This document shows, one piece after another, positions 25,314 to 34,232 of a stretch of 36,953 nucleotides of DNA. The translations under genes and the position numbers were made by a program. The notes below the pieces were generated by a model. That model saw nothing but the letters and a program-made list of their open reading frames with translations. It ran no database searches and had not been told where the DNA came from. The stretch's first letter is position 1; the number at the start of each line of letters is the position of its first letter. The stretch is from Roseivirga sp. (GTDB taxonomy: Bacteria > Bacteroidota > Bacteroidia > Cytophagales > Cyclobacteriaceae), in NCBI GenBank assembly GCA_018402485.1, contig JAGYIY010000005.1, forward strand, positions 1 to 36,953, given 5' to 3'.

Positions 25314-25982
25314 ATGCTAAGATTCATAAGGATATTAATTGCTGATTTAAAGATATACCTAAGTAAGACTTCTCGTAGAGCAAACTATTATCGGCAATTT
25401 CCAAATTCAGAAATAAAGTCTTCAGCCTTAATTATTGATTCTAGCTTAGCTGGTTCAAATGTACTTTTCGAAAGGGTAACTGTCATTTGTTCCAGTATCG
25501 ACAGGCACACTTATGTGCAAAGAAGCAGTTCGATTTACTATGCGACAATTGGTAAGTTTTGCTCAATAGCCTCAAATGTTACTATTGGTCCAGGAATTCA
25601 TAAAATGGACTCCATTTCTACTCACCCATCATTTTATTTAAAAAACACGCCATTGGTGAGAACCTTTGTCAACGAGGACAAATTCACACCTTTTAAAGAG
25701 ACTATAATCGGTCATGACGTATGGATAGGTCAGAACGCAGTAATAATGGATGGCGTAAATGTTGGAACAGGGGCAGTGATTGCTTCAGGGGCAGTGGTGA
25801 CTAAAGATGTAGAGCCTTTCGCCATTATGGGTGGGGTGCCAGCCAAGTGTATCAAATATCGATTCAATAAAGAAACTGCTTCAAAAATTTTAAGAGATGA
25901 ATGGTGGTTGAAGTCAGATGAAGAATTAGAGCAAAATGTCGATTCACTTCTGAATGTTTCAAACAATGACACAAATTGTTAA
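25314..25982 (+). CDS. Hexapeptide acetyltransferase (CatB/XAT-like)
   Basis: This 222-residue left-handed beta-helix protein has YATIGKFCSIASNVTIGPGIH, then the SISTHPSF loop characteristic of XAT/CatB enzymes (the loop His is a probable catalytic base), then DVWIGQNAVIMDGVNVGTGAVIASGAVVTKDV and a GGVPAKCIKYRF end. It most likely acetylates a sugar hydroxyl or amine using acetyl-CoA in the cytoplasm. The next gene, another hexapeptide enzyme, overlaps it. Confidence 0.8.
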   Translation: MLRFIRILIADLKIYLSKTSRRANYYRQFPNSEIKSSALIIDSSLAGSNVLFERVTVICSSIDRHTYVQRSSSIYYATIGKFCSIASNVTIGPGIHKMDSISTHPSFYLKNTPLVRTFVNEDKFTPFKETIIGHDVWIGQNAVIMDGVNVGTGAVIASGAVVTKDVEPFAIMGGVPAKCIKYRFNKETASKILRDEWWLKSDEELEQNVDSLLNVSNNDTNC

Positions 25983-26538
25983 AAAGCTATATAGGTTAGT
26001 TTACTTCATTCTACTGAAGTGGTCATATCGTAAACTGACATTTAAAACACTGATTTATCCTTCGGCTCGAATCGAAGGTAAAAAGTATATTTCTTTAGGT
26101 AAAGGGTCCACTATTCAGAGGTATGGATGGCTTTTGGCTTTAAAAACTGGAGAAGTTGAACCAATTTTAAAAATTGGAGATGGATGTGCCATAGGAGATG
26201 TTTGCCATATTGCTTCAATTAGGAGTGTCATCATTGAAGATCAGGTATTGATGGCCAATAAGGTTTATATTTCAGATAACGTACATGAATTTGAAGATAT
26301 TACAAAACCTGTCATTGATCAACCAGTGAAGTTTAAAGGTGATGTAAGAATAGGTACTGGCTCATGGATAGGAGAGAACGTTTGTATTATTGGAGCAAGC
26401 GTGGGTAAAAATTCAGTTATAGGCGCAAATGCAGTTGTAACGCAAGACATTCCAGATTATGCCATTGCCGTAGGATCTCCAGCGAAAGTTATCAAGACAT
26501 ATGATCACAGTCAAAAAGCCTGGGTTAAGGTTAATTGA
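25954..26538 (+). CDS. Hexapeptide-repeat acyltransferase (WbbJ/LacA-like)
   Basis: This 194-residue protein starts with a short basic and hydrophobic segment (KLYRLVYFILLKWSYRKL) and then a beta-helix of hexapeptide repeats (about 60-175) with IGDGCAIGDVCHIAS, ISDNVHEFED (probable catalytic His) and GENVCIIGASVGKNSVIGANAVV, ending VGSPAKVI. It resembles WbbJ-type sugar O-acetyltransferases. ATG at 25954 gives a 29-bp overlap with the previous gene. A second ATG at 25966 is equally plausible. Two adjacent acetyltransferases plus the MBOAT pair suggest more than one acetylated position. Confidence 0.75.
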   Translation: MFQTMTQIVKKLYRLVYFILLKWSYRKLTFKTLIYPSARIEGKKYISLGKGSTIQRYGWLLALKTGEVEPILKIGDGCAIGDVCHIASIRSVIIEDQVLMANKVYISDNVHEFEDITKPVIDQPVKFKGDVRIGTGSWIGENVCIIGASVGKNSVIGANAVVTQDIPDYAIAVGSPAKVIKTYDHSQKAWVKVN

Positions 26539-26567
26539 AAAGCAAAAGGTATAAGAAAGTTAGTTAA

Positions 26568-27704
26568 ATGAAGAATGTATTAATCACAGGAGGTGCTGGT
26601 TTTATAGGCACAAACGTGACTCGTAGACTATTAGAATTAGGGTATAAAGTCACAATTTTAGATTGTTTTTTAGAACAAATCCATGGTGATAAGCAAGAAC
26701 TTCCTGATGACTTGGAAGGAAAAGTAAGATTGATAAGAGGAAGTGTGGAAGACAAAGACATATTCTACAAGGCCCTCGAAAATCAACATATCGTAATTCA
26801 TTACGCTGCCGAAACGGGTACGGGTCAGTCTATGTATAGTATTGCGAGATATAGCAATGTCAATATTCAGGCTACTGCATTGCTGTGTGACTTTATAATG
26901 AATGAGGAGAATGGCATTGAAAATGTTATTGTGGCTTCTTCCAGATCCATATATGGAGAAGGAAAATATGTTTCTGAAGTTCACGGTGAGGTCTATCCAA
27001 ACGCTCGAACTTATAAAGATGTGGAGGATACATTTGATGTTCGTTGTCCAATTTCGGGAAAACCAGATTTGACTCTTGTAGCTACTGATGAAAATTCTAA
27101 AATTCATCCATCATCCTATTATGGAATTACCAAACAAGTGCAGGAAGAAATGATAATTCTTACTGCTCGTCTTAAAGGAATCAACGGGTTTGCTTTGCGC
27201 TATCAAAATGTTTACGGTCCAGGACAATCTCTTAAAAATCCATATACTGGAGTGCTTTCAGTGTTTTCTAGACTTGCCTTGAAGGATGAAAAGATTCTAA
27301 TATTCGAAGATGGACTCGAAAGTAGAGATTTTGTGTATATACAAGATGTCGTTAATGCTACAGTTAGCTGCGTAGAAAAGCGAATAGAAGGGCAACATAT
27401 TTTAAATGTGGGATGTGGTATTTCTACGACTATTCTAGAAGTAGCAAAATACATTGTCGCATATTTAAATAGTAAATCAGAAATTGAAATTTCGGGGGCT
27501 TTTAGAGAAGGGGATATAAGGCATAATTTCGCTGATATGTCTTTAATCAAGGAAGTTCTTGACTTTGCCCCCCAGTGGACATTCAAAGATGGTCTATCTA
27601 AATTTTTAGACTGGGTTTTGACCCAGAATGATATACCTAAATCTAATGATGATTTTGTGAAGTCAATTTCTGAATTAGAGGAACGAGGTCTTTTTAAAAA
27701 TTAG
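26568..27704 (+). CDS. Extended SDR resembling dTDP-L-rhamnose 4-epimerase (6-deoxy-L-talose formation)
   Basis: This 378-residue SDR has TGGAGFIG (7-14), a dispersed AAETGTGQSMYSIARY segment (80-95), ASSRSIYGEG (123-132), a VRCP insertion near 158-161, catalytic Y185xxxK189, and YQNVYGPGQSLKNPYTGVLSVF. The GQSMY, SIYGEG, RCP and NPYTGV pattern matches the WbiB/Tll group that converts dTDP-L-rhamnose to dTDP-6-deoxy-L-talose. The rfbBCA block nearby would supply the substrate, although rmlD itself is absent from the window. UDP-sugar 4-epimerase activity is the main alternative. It stands before the glycosyltransferase block. Confidence 0.65.
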   Translation: MKNVLITGGAGFIGTNVTRRLLELGYKVTILDCFLEQIHGDKQELPDDLEGKVRLIRGSVEDKDIFYKALENQHIVIHYAAETGTGQSMYSIARYSNVNIQATALLCDFIMNEENGIENVIVASSRSIYGEGKYVSEVHGEVYPNARTYKDVEDTFDVRCPISGKPDLTLVATDENSKIHPSSYYGITKQVQEEMIILTARLKGINGFALRYQNVYGPGQSLKNPYTGVLSVFSRLALKDEKILIFEDGLESRDFVYIQDVVNATVSCVEKRIEGQHILNVGCGISTTILEVAKYIVAYLNSKSEIEISGAFREGDIRHNFADMSLIKEVLDFAPQWTFKDGLSKFLDWVLTQNDIPKSNDDFVKSISELEERGLFKN

Positions 27705-27708
27705 CATT

Positions 27709-28671
27709 ATGTCCCCACTGGTAAGCATAGTTTTTACAAGTTATAATCACAAAGAATATTTGAGGCAGGCTCTAGAGAGTTTACTCAATCAAACCTATAC
27801 CAACTTTGAATTGATCATAGTTGATGATTGCTCAATAGACGGTAGTCAAAGTATCCTCAAAGAGTATGAGTCTGATATAAGAATTAAGTTGATTCTATCA
27901 AAAGTTAATTCTGGCAGTTATGTGAAATCGAGTAATTTTGGAGCTTCTTTCGCAAAAGGAGAGTACATTTTATTTGCTCAATGTGATGATTATAGTGAAC
28001 CTACTCAATTGGAGGAGTTAGTTAAAGGTGCTGAACTAAACCCAGATTGCGGGGTCGTATATTCTATGAGTAAATTGATTGATAGTAATGGAGAAAAGAT
28101 AAATGATGATTATCAGATTCGCGAATCTCTATTTAAGTCTAAGGTAAAGACTTCTCAAGTGATTGAAGGGTCACTAATGAGCAGGTTCTTTTCATATTCA
28201 TGTGTTATTCCTAACCTAAGCGCTGCACTGATAAGGAAAGACTTATATGAAGCCGTCGGTGGTTTATCAGACGATTTTTTAGTGGTTGCCGATTGGGATT
28301 TTTGGTTAAAACTTACAGAAAAGACGAACTTTTACTTCATAAAGAAGCCATTAAATAACTTTAGACAACACGGCGCAACAATTAGAAACAGTATCAAGAT
28401 TGCGACTCAGGTTGAAGAAGTATTTAAAATGTTCTATAAACATATTTCAGATTTCGGGATATCTGGAAGTAGGCAAAATGACTTTAAAATTGGCGCTGGT
28501 GCTGTCTGGTTCGCTTATGGTAATGAAAATAAGATGCTATGGTTAAAAAGCTTGCCAGAAGTTATTAAAAGAATCAATAGAATAGAGCCTCGTTGGTTTA
28601 AGTTTTTGATGGCTGGAGCATCTAGGCAACTACATGAATATAAGGTTAGAAGAACTCAAAGGAAATTATAG
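27709..28671 (+). CDS. Family 2 glycosyltransferase
   Basis: This 320-residue GT-A enzyme begins VSIVFTSYNHKEYLRQALES with SLLNQTY next. The nucleotide-binding VDDCSIDGS lies near 38-46, and an acidic CDDYSE near 91-96 stands where the metal-binding DxD usually is. The ADWDFWLKL segment near 198-206 contains the probable catalytic acidic residues. It would add one sugar to the lipid-linked repeat unit. Donor and acceptor cannot be told from the sequence. It starts 5 bp after the epimerase-like gene. Confidence 0.85.
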   Translation: MSPLVSIVFTSYNHKEYLRQALESLLNQTYTNFELIIVDDCSIDGSQSILKEYESDIRIKLILSKVNSGSYVKSSNFGASFAKGEYILFAQCDDYSEPTQLEELVKGAELNPDCGVVYSMSKLIDSNGEKINDDYQIRESLFKSKVKTSQVIEGSLMSRFFSYSCVIPNLSAALIRKDLYEAVGGLSDDFLVVADWDFWLKLTEKTNFYFIKKPLNNFRQHGATIRNSIKIATQVEEVFKMFYKHISDFGISGSRQNDFKIGAGAVWFAYGNENKMLWLKSLPEVIKRINRIEPRWFKFLMAGASRQLHEYKVRRTQRKL

Positions 28672-28679
28672 TTTTTAAA

Positions 28680-29909
28680 TTGAGCTCACAAATAATCACA
28701 AATAATCAATTTTATGTAAGGATATACACTAGTTTATTTGTCCTCTTTACATTAATACCTTTGTTAGGAATTTGTCTTTACAACTTAGGTATTGAGATTA
28801 AATATCACCAACTGAATGTATATATGCTATTGCTCTGCTTTGTTATAGCTTTATATACAATAATATCAAATAGCCGGCTTTATTCTATATCAATAGTACT
28901 TTTACCAGTCATTGTTGTTTCTTTATTGATATTCATTTTTTCTTCAAACATTGTATTTCAAAAAAACTCATCATCGGATGTAGTAGGCATGATTCTTTCC
29001 AATCTTGGTCCTCAGATTTTGGGCATAGTGCTTGTAGCAGTTTCTCAAGAAATCTCGGAGGACGATATTGCAAAAGGTATTTTTTATGCTGGATTATTTG
29101 TGGCTGTTGGAAATATTTTTGTATTTATACTTTTGTTGACTAATCAATACAATATTATCTCTGACTATATGATACATTTAGGTTTGACAACCTATATAGA
29201 TTATACTGATTCGTTTTTTGTACGACCGTCTGGCTATTTTTTTGATGTACATAGTCAATATTTCTTGCCATTAATTTCTTTAACTCTTCTAAAGGGTTAT
29301 GATTTAGTAAAGTCAAAGCCGAAAAAATTGCTTTTTAATATTCTAATTATATCGGCAATTCTTGTTTCTGGTGTTAAGCAGGGCTACTTGACTCTCTTGG
29401 TTCTTGTTCTCTTTTGGTTCTTAAATTCACTACAAAGTTTAAAAAGTTATTTGAATCTGTTGTTTTTATTTATTGTAATTCTCACCATTGACACTTTCAT
29501 TGGGAATAATATTTCGAAACTATGGTCCAGAATTTGGACACATGATATTGAAATTTTAATAGAGCATATTTTAAATGTGCCAATCTTATTATATGCAGAG
29601 TATCCTTCAGTCTTTCTGTTTGGTGGTCAACCGAACTTAGCCAAGTTCATTTATTCTGAAGTCTACTATGTTCAACTGATTTATTACATAGGAGTGATTG
29701 GATTAATATTATTCTACTTATTACCTATCGGAACGCTTATGGTTTCGAAGCAAAAAGAAACAGTAAAGTCAATAGTATTAATCTTTGCTCTCTCTCTAGT
29801 CCATTATTCTGTATTTAAAATAGGTGTGAATGTTGTTGGAGCTGCCTTAGTGTTTTATTTTCTATACAAGAGTCTCTTTAGACTAGAAGAAAATAAATGG
29901 AGCAATTAG
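28680..29909 (+). CDS. Wzy-like O-antigen/capsule polymerase (multi-pass membrane protein)
   Basis: This 409-residue protein has roughly ten hydrophobic segments and a long periplasmic loop near 280-310 (KLWSRIWTHDIEILIEHI). A histidine-containing stretch, RPSGYFFDVHSQYFLPL, lies near 184-200. Sequence conservation in Wzy proteins is poor, so topology and position among glycosyltransferases are the main evidence. It would polymerise flipped repeat units, with length set by Wzz. A ligase (WaaL-like) role is the alternative. The assigned TTG start at 28680 leaves the N-terminus uncertain. Confidence 0.65.
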   Translation: MSSQIITNNQFYVRIYTSLFVLFTLIPLLGICLYNLGIEIKYHQLNVYMLLLCFVIALYTIISNSRLYSISIVLLPVIVVSLLIFIFSSNIVFQKNSSSDVVGMILSNLGPQILGIVLVAVSQEISEDDIAKGIFYAGLFVAVGNIFVFILLLTNQYNIISDYMIHLGLTTYIDYTDSFFVRPSGYFFDVHSQYFLPLISLTLLKGYDLVKSKPKKLLFNILIISAILVSGVKQGYLTLLVLVLFWFLNSLQSLKSYLNLLFLFIVILTIDTFIGNNISKLWSRIWTHDIEILIEHILNVPILLYAEYPSVFLFGGQPNLAKFIYSEVYYVQLIYYIGVIGLILFYLLPIGTLMVSKQKETVKSIVLIFALSLVHYSVFKIGVNVVGAALVFYFLYKSLFRLEENKWSN

Positions 29910-30661
29910 TTTCAGTAGTAGTAACAACCTACAACTCAGAAAAAGAGGTTGAACGTTGTTTAAGGTCAATTCTAAATCAGACTTATAAGAACATTGAAAT
30001 TATTATCTCTGATGATTGCAGTAATGACTTAACAAAGAGTGTAGTTGAAAATGTGTTGCACGGTTTCTCCAAATGGAAGTGGATTAATAATCAGTTCAAT
30101 TTCGGCGGACCAGCTAGAGGAAGAAACCTAGGTATTAAAAATGCTTTGGGAGATTTTATATGTTTTTGTGATGCTGATGATGAATGGCATGAGGATAAGC
30201 TGAGTAAACAAGTTGAATATCTTTTGTCTAACAAACTCGATTTTGTAGGGACAAATTGTTCGAATATTGGAGCTCCAGATTTTAAATCATTCTCAGGACT
30301 TTTAGCTTTACATGTACAAATAAGGAGGAACAGAGTTCCACTTTCTTCTTTGTGTTTGCTAAAGAAATGCTTTGAAAAAGTAAATTTATTTGATGAGTCA
30401 CCTGATTTTAGGGGTGTAGAGGATTATGACTTGATATTGCGGCTTCTCAATGCAAAATTTAAAGGCGCAGTAATGAAGGAAAGGTTGGTGAAATATCACT
30501 TTATTCAAAATTCATTAAGTCATTCAAGTAGAAGTACCAATGAATACCGGAGAACTCTGGTTCTTAATAATCTGGACATGAAAAGTGTCACCTTAACCAT
30601 TTATAAAAAGGTAATTACTGGACTCTTAAGACTAAGAATAGCTGTATGGAATTTGACATAA
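29897..30661 (+). CDS. Family 2 glycosyltransferase
   Basis: This 254-residue GT-A protein has VSVVVTTYNSEKEVERC at the start, then SILNQTY and SDDCSNDLTKS. CDADDEWHEDK near 90-100 contains the metal-binding DxD-type motif, and GVEDYDLILRLL near 175-186 holds the usual catalytic Asp region. It overlaps the Wzy-like gene by 13 bp and the following glycosyltransferase gene by 16 bp. Its specificity is unknown. It is short but complete for the core domain. Confidence 0.85.
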   Translation: MEQLVSVVVTTYNSEKEVERCLRSILNQTYKNIEIIISDDCSNDLTKSVVENVLHGFSKWKWINNQFNFGGPARGRNLGIKNALGDFICFCDADDEWHEDKLSKQVEYLLSNKLDFVGTNCSNIGAPDFKSFSGLLALHVQIRRNRVPLSSLCLLKKCFEKVNLFDESPDFRGVEDYDLILRLLNAKFKGAVMKERLVKYHFIQNSLSHSSRSTNEYRRTLVLNNLDMKSVTLTIYKKVITGLLRLRIAVWNLT

Positions 30662-31497
30662 TCTCGGCAAATTTTAATAATGAGAGTTACTTAGATTCTT
30701 ATTTTAAATCTATAATAAATTCCGATCTACAACCAAAGACAGTCATTATTGTAGATGACACTTCTACAGATAAAAGTGTGGAAGTGATCAAAAAATATTC
30801 CTCAAGTTTAGACATAAACCTCATTCTAAATACGACTAATATTGGTTTTGCAAATTCATTGAATAAAGCAATGGATGAAATAAAATCACCTTATTTTGCA
30901 AGATTGGATCCTGATGATTACGTGCACGTTGAAAGATTCAGAAAGCAGATGGAGTTTCTAAAATTGAACCCTTCAATTGATCTAGTTGGTTCAAACATTG
31001 AATATGTAAGAAATGGTGTCAGACTAATGGATTCAAATGTCGATCATGATCATAAAGCAATAGCGGCAAGTCTAAAAAGTGGAATTATGACCATCATTCA
31101 TGGTTCAATAATGGGAAAATCCAAAATTTTGCAAGGGTTTAGATATAAGCAAGAGTTAGTTCCTGCCGAGGATTATGAATTCTTTTGCTTTTTACTTTCA
31201 AAAAATAGAAAGTTGGCCAACCTGATCGATGCCTTAACAATGGTCAATATTCATATTTCAAGTGTTTCGAACGACTTAAAATTTGAAGCTGTTAAATATC
31301 GTTTTGAACTCGCTAATCAATACTTTGGTACCTCTAAAAAAGACAGTCAAATCATGAGAGAATTTTTGCATTTGAAATATTATAGAAGGTATATGTTTGA
31401 AGCGACCTATAAAAAATATTGCTACTTGTTGATTTCAATAATCAATAAACCGAGTAAACTAATTAAACGGTTTATGTCTTATTTCAAAGAACACTAA
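30646..31497 (+). CDS. Family 2 glycosyltransferase
   Basis: This 283-residue GT-A enzyme has IISANFNNESYLDSYF in place of the usual hydrophobic start. IVDDTSTDKSVEVI lies near 35-48, followed by RLDPDDYVH near 86-94 with the DxD-type metal site and PAEDYEFFCFLL near 168-179. The C-terminal basic segment KPSKLIKRF may sit at the membrane. It overlaps the previous glycosyltransferase gene by 16 bp. Which linkage it builds is not determinable. Confidence 0.85.
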   Translation: MEFDIISANFNNESYLDSYFKSIINSDLQPKTVIIVDDTSTDKSVEVIKKYSSSLDINLILNTTNIGFANSLNKAMDEIKSPYFARLDPDDYVHVERFRKQMEFLKLNPSIDLVGSNIEYVRNGVRLMDSNVDHDHKAIAASLKSGIMTIIHGSIMGKSKILQGFRYKQELVPAEDYEFFCFLLSKNRKLANLIDALTMVNIHISSVSNDLKFEAVKYRFELANQYFGTSKKDSQIMREFLHLKYYRRYMFEATYKKYCYLLISIINKPSKLIKRFMSYFKEH

Positions 31498-31507
31498 ATT
31501 TTTTGAA

Positions 31508-32620
31508 ATGAAAATTGCAATTCTAGGGACCAGAGGTATTCCTAATAATTATGGTGGTTTTGAGCAGTTTGCCGAGTACTTATCTGTTGGCCTTGTAGAA
31601 AGAGGACATAGTGTGACAGTATACAATACTCATTTCCATCCGTTTCAAGAATCTGAATATAAAGGAGTAAGCATTATCAAAAAATACTCTCCTGAGGCTC
31701 AAATTGGAGCTGCGGCAAATTTCATTTATGATTTTTCTTGTTTAAAACATGCACTTAATCAAGGATTTGATATTATTTACGAGGCGGGCTATCAAAGCGT
31801 CTCCTACACTTATCCTATTTTTAGAATAAGGAAGAGGAAATCACCAATTATAGTCACTAATATGGATGGCATGGAATGGAAGCGTGCCAAATGGAGCCAT
31901 ACGGTCAAAAAGTTGACCAAGAAATTTGAGGCAATGGCTGTTAAGCATTCCCATCATCTCATATCAGATAATCAAGGTATCGCTGATTATTATCATAAGG
32001 AATATGGTCAATATAGTGAGGTCTTGGAGTATGGGGCAGATTTAGTATCAGATTTCGATGTTAATACACTCGAACAATATGGATTAGATCCAAGAAGCTA
32101 TTTCATGTTGATAGCTAGACTAGTACCAGAAAATAACATCGAGATGGCGATTAAGGCTTACATGGAATCATGTAGCAAAGAACTGCTTGTAATTGTAGGA
32201 AACTATGAATCTCCATATGGCCAGAAAATGAGGGAATTGGCAGAAGGAGATAGTCGCATTATATTCCAGGGGGGAATATATGACAAGGTCAAATTAGATG
32301 ATTTAAGGTATTATTCCCAAGCCTATCTACATGGTCACAGTGTTGGAGGAACAAATCCATCTCTGTTGGAGGCAATGGCTTCGCAAGTACTCATTTTTGC
32401 TCATAACAACGCGTATAACAAAGATGTTCTTCAAGAAAACGCTTATTATTACTCAAGTTCTAACGAATTAAAAGGGTTAATCGAAGGAGTTGATAAAATT
32501 AGGCTGAGTGACTATGATGCTTTCAACACTAACAATTCAAAGAGAATCACAAATTATTATAATTGGGACTCTATAATCGAAAGACATATTGAGGTTTTTA
32601 GTAAATATTTAGATAGATGA
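31508..32620 (+). CDS. GT-B glycosyltransferase with DUF1972 N-terminus (rhamnosyltransferase-like, GT4)
   Basis: This 370-residue protein begins KIAILGTRGIPNNYGGFE, the DUF1972 signature found in rhamnosyl- and related transferases. MDGMEWKRAKWS follows near 120-131. The donor-binding half carries LIARLVPENNIEMAIKAY, GG(I)YDKVKLDDLRYYS and a GGTNPSLLEAMA segment near 281-292, whose Glu contacts the donor in GT4 enzymes. Family members often act early in unit assembly with dTDP-rhamnose as donor. Here the donor could be dTDP-rhamnose or dTDP-6-deoxy-talose, given the epimerase-like gene and rfbBCA. Confidence 0.8.
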   Translation: MKIAILGTRGIPNNYGGFEQFAEYLSVGLVERGHSVTVYNTHFHPFQESEYKGVSIIKKYSPEAQIGAAANFIYDFSCLKHALNQGFDIIYEAGYQSVSYTYPIFRIRKRKSPIIVTNMDGMEWKRAKWSHTVKKLTKKFEAMAVKHSHHLISDNQGIADYYHKEYGQYSEVLEYGADLVSDFDVNTLEQYGLDPRSYFMLIARLVPENNIEMAIKAYMESCSKELLVIVGNYESPYGQKMRELAEGDSRIIFQGGIYDKVKLDDLRYYSQAYLHGHSVGGTNPSLLEAMASQVLIFAHNNAYNKDVLQENAYYYSSSNELKGLIEGVDKIRLSDYDAFNTNNSKRITNYYNWDSIIERHIEVFSKYLDR

Positions 32621-33381
32621 AGACATTAATCATCACACAAAATGATCCATTCTATTTAGCCAAGAACTTAGATTTTCTGATTAGCAATTACCCAAAAGAT
32701 GTTGAGCTAATAGGTTGTATTGTTTTTGACGTATCTCCATTCGGGAAACGTGAGTCTTTCATCGATAAGTTGAAAAGAACCTATAAGATTTTTGGATCAA
32801 GTTTTGTTATTCGCTATGGCATACTGTTTATCCTGAATAGATTTAATAGTAAAACCAAAGTACAGTGGGTTTTGGAAAAGCATAGAATTCCACATTTTCA
32901 GCTTGAGAATGGTATTAATTCAAAAATATCTTTAGAATATATTAAAAATCTTAAACCAGAACTCTTGATTTCAATAGCAGGTAATCAAATTTTTAAAAAG
33001 GAGCTTCTTTCAATTCCATCAAAAGGAACAATTAATTTGCATACAGCTCTTTTACCTAAATACAGGGGGTTAATGCCAACCTTCTGGGTACTTAAGAATA
33101 ACGAAAAAGAGACAGGTGTGTCAGTATTCTTTGTGGATGAAGGCATTGATAGTGGTCCAATAGTTGTTCAAAGAAGGGTGGCTTTGAATGGGCAATCTCA
33201 AAGAGAATTGATTATTCAAACTAAGCAAATTGGAATGAAATGCATCATTGAAGCAATTGAGAAAATTAGAGATAACCAAGCTGATTTAATTGAGAATTGT
33301 GAAGAGGACAAGTCTTATTATTCTTTTCCGACAAAAAAAGATGTTAAAGAATTCAAAAGACTAGGAAAAAAGTTTTATTAA
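32617..33381 (+). CDS. Formyltransferase-family protein with an intact Asn/His/Asp set
   Basis: This 254-residue protein has no obvious C-terminal Fmt domain. The catalytic loop is GTINLHTALLPKYRG, with N140 and H142, and VDEGIDSG supplies D178. All three residues match the N, H, D set of formyltransferases. The N-terminal half is a Rossmann-like formyl-folate fold. It overlaps the previous gene by 4 bp (ATGA) and shares one base with the deacetylase gene after it (TAATG). It most likely N-formylates an amino sugar in the cytoplasm, using the amine exposed by that deacetylase. Unlike the paralogue at 11705, it has the standard active site. Confidence 0.8.
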   Translation: MKTLIITQNDPFYLAKNLDFLISNYPKDVELIGCIVFDVSPFGKRESFIDKLKRTYKIFGSSFVIRYGILFILNRFNSKTKVQWVLEKHRIPHFQLENGINSKISLEYIKNLKPELLISIAGNQIFKKELLSIPSKGTINLHTALLPKYRGLMPTFWVLKNNEKETGVSVFFVDEGIDSGPIVVQRRVALNGQSQRELIIQTKQIGMKCIIEAIEKIRDNQADLIENCEEDKSYYSFPTKKDVKEFKRLGKKFY

Positions 33382-34232
33382 TGAAAATTCTAACTTTCGA
33401 CATTGAAGAATGGTTCCACATTCTAGATAATGCTTCCACTAAAACAGTGAAAGAATGGTCTTCATACGAATCCAGAATACATGCTAACATGAATAGGATT
33501 TTGGATATGTTGGATTCTAAAAACCAGAAGGCTACTTTTTTCTGCTTAGGTTGGATCGCAGAGCAATATCCAGAAGTGATTAAAGAAATCGACAAACGTG
33601 GTTTTGAAATTGGGAGTCATACTTATATGCATCAGTTGATTTATGAGCAGAAGAGATTAGATTTTAGAAAAGACTTGAATGCTTCGATAGAGATTTTGGA
33701 GGATATTGTAGGGAAAAAGGTGACTTCTTTTAGAGCCCCGGGCTTTTCTTTAAATTCTGAAGTTTTATGGGCTTTTGATGAATTAATTGCAAATGGAATA
33801 ACACATGATTCATCCATTTTTCCTGCTCCAAGATCTCATGGAGGAATTGCTAATTTTAGTAATCAATATCCACATAGACTGATATATAATGGTGTAAGTA
33901 TAAAGGAATTCCCTATTAACACGAAGCGTATTGGCTCCTTCAAATTTGTTTATTCTGGTGGAGGATATTTTAGGTTGTTTCCAATCACATTACTACATCA
34001 TTGGTTCAATCAAGATGATTACGTAATGACTTACTTTCATCCCAGAGATTTTGACGTAGGACAACCAATGATTAAGGATTTATCCTTGTTTAGAAAGTTT
34101 AAATCGTATTATGGAATAAACTCTGCTTTTAAAAAATTATGTGATATTGTATCAAAAAATGATTTTTTTGATTTGATAGATGCTGATAAACTGATTGATT
34201 GGAATTCTTCTCCTGAGGTAACTTTGGTTTAG
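33381..34232 (+). CDS. NodB-type polysaccharide deacetylase (DUF3473-like)
   Basis: This 283-residue protein shows the carbohydrate-esterase-4 motifs: TFDIEEWFH at 5-13 (D7 as base, Glu where many members have a second Asp), SHTYMH at 79-84 giving the zinc-binding H80 and H84, and FRAPGFS at 117-123. A YFHPRDFD segment comes late in the protein. No signal peptide is visible, so it probably acts in the cytoplasm on a lipid-linked oligosaccharide. It is coupled to the preceding formyltransferase gene. It is the last gene of the plus-strand cassette, and its stop overlaps the stop of rfbA on the other strand. Confidence 0.8.
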   Translation: MKILTFDIEEWFHILDNASTKTVKEWSSYESRIHANMNRILDMLDSKNQKATFFCLGWIAEQYPEVIKEIDKRGFEIGSHTYMHQLIYEQKRLDFRKDLNASIEILEDIVGKKVTSFRAPGFSLNSEVLWAFDELIANGITHDSSIFPAPRSHGGIANFSNQYPHRLIYNGVSIKEFPINTKRIGSFKFVYSGGGYFRLFPITLLHHWFNQDDYVMTYFHPRDFDVGQPMIKDLSLFRKFKSYYGINSAFKKLCDIVSKNDFFDLIDADKLIDWNSSPEVTLV

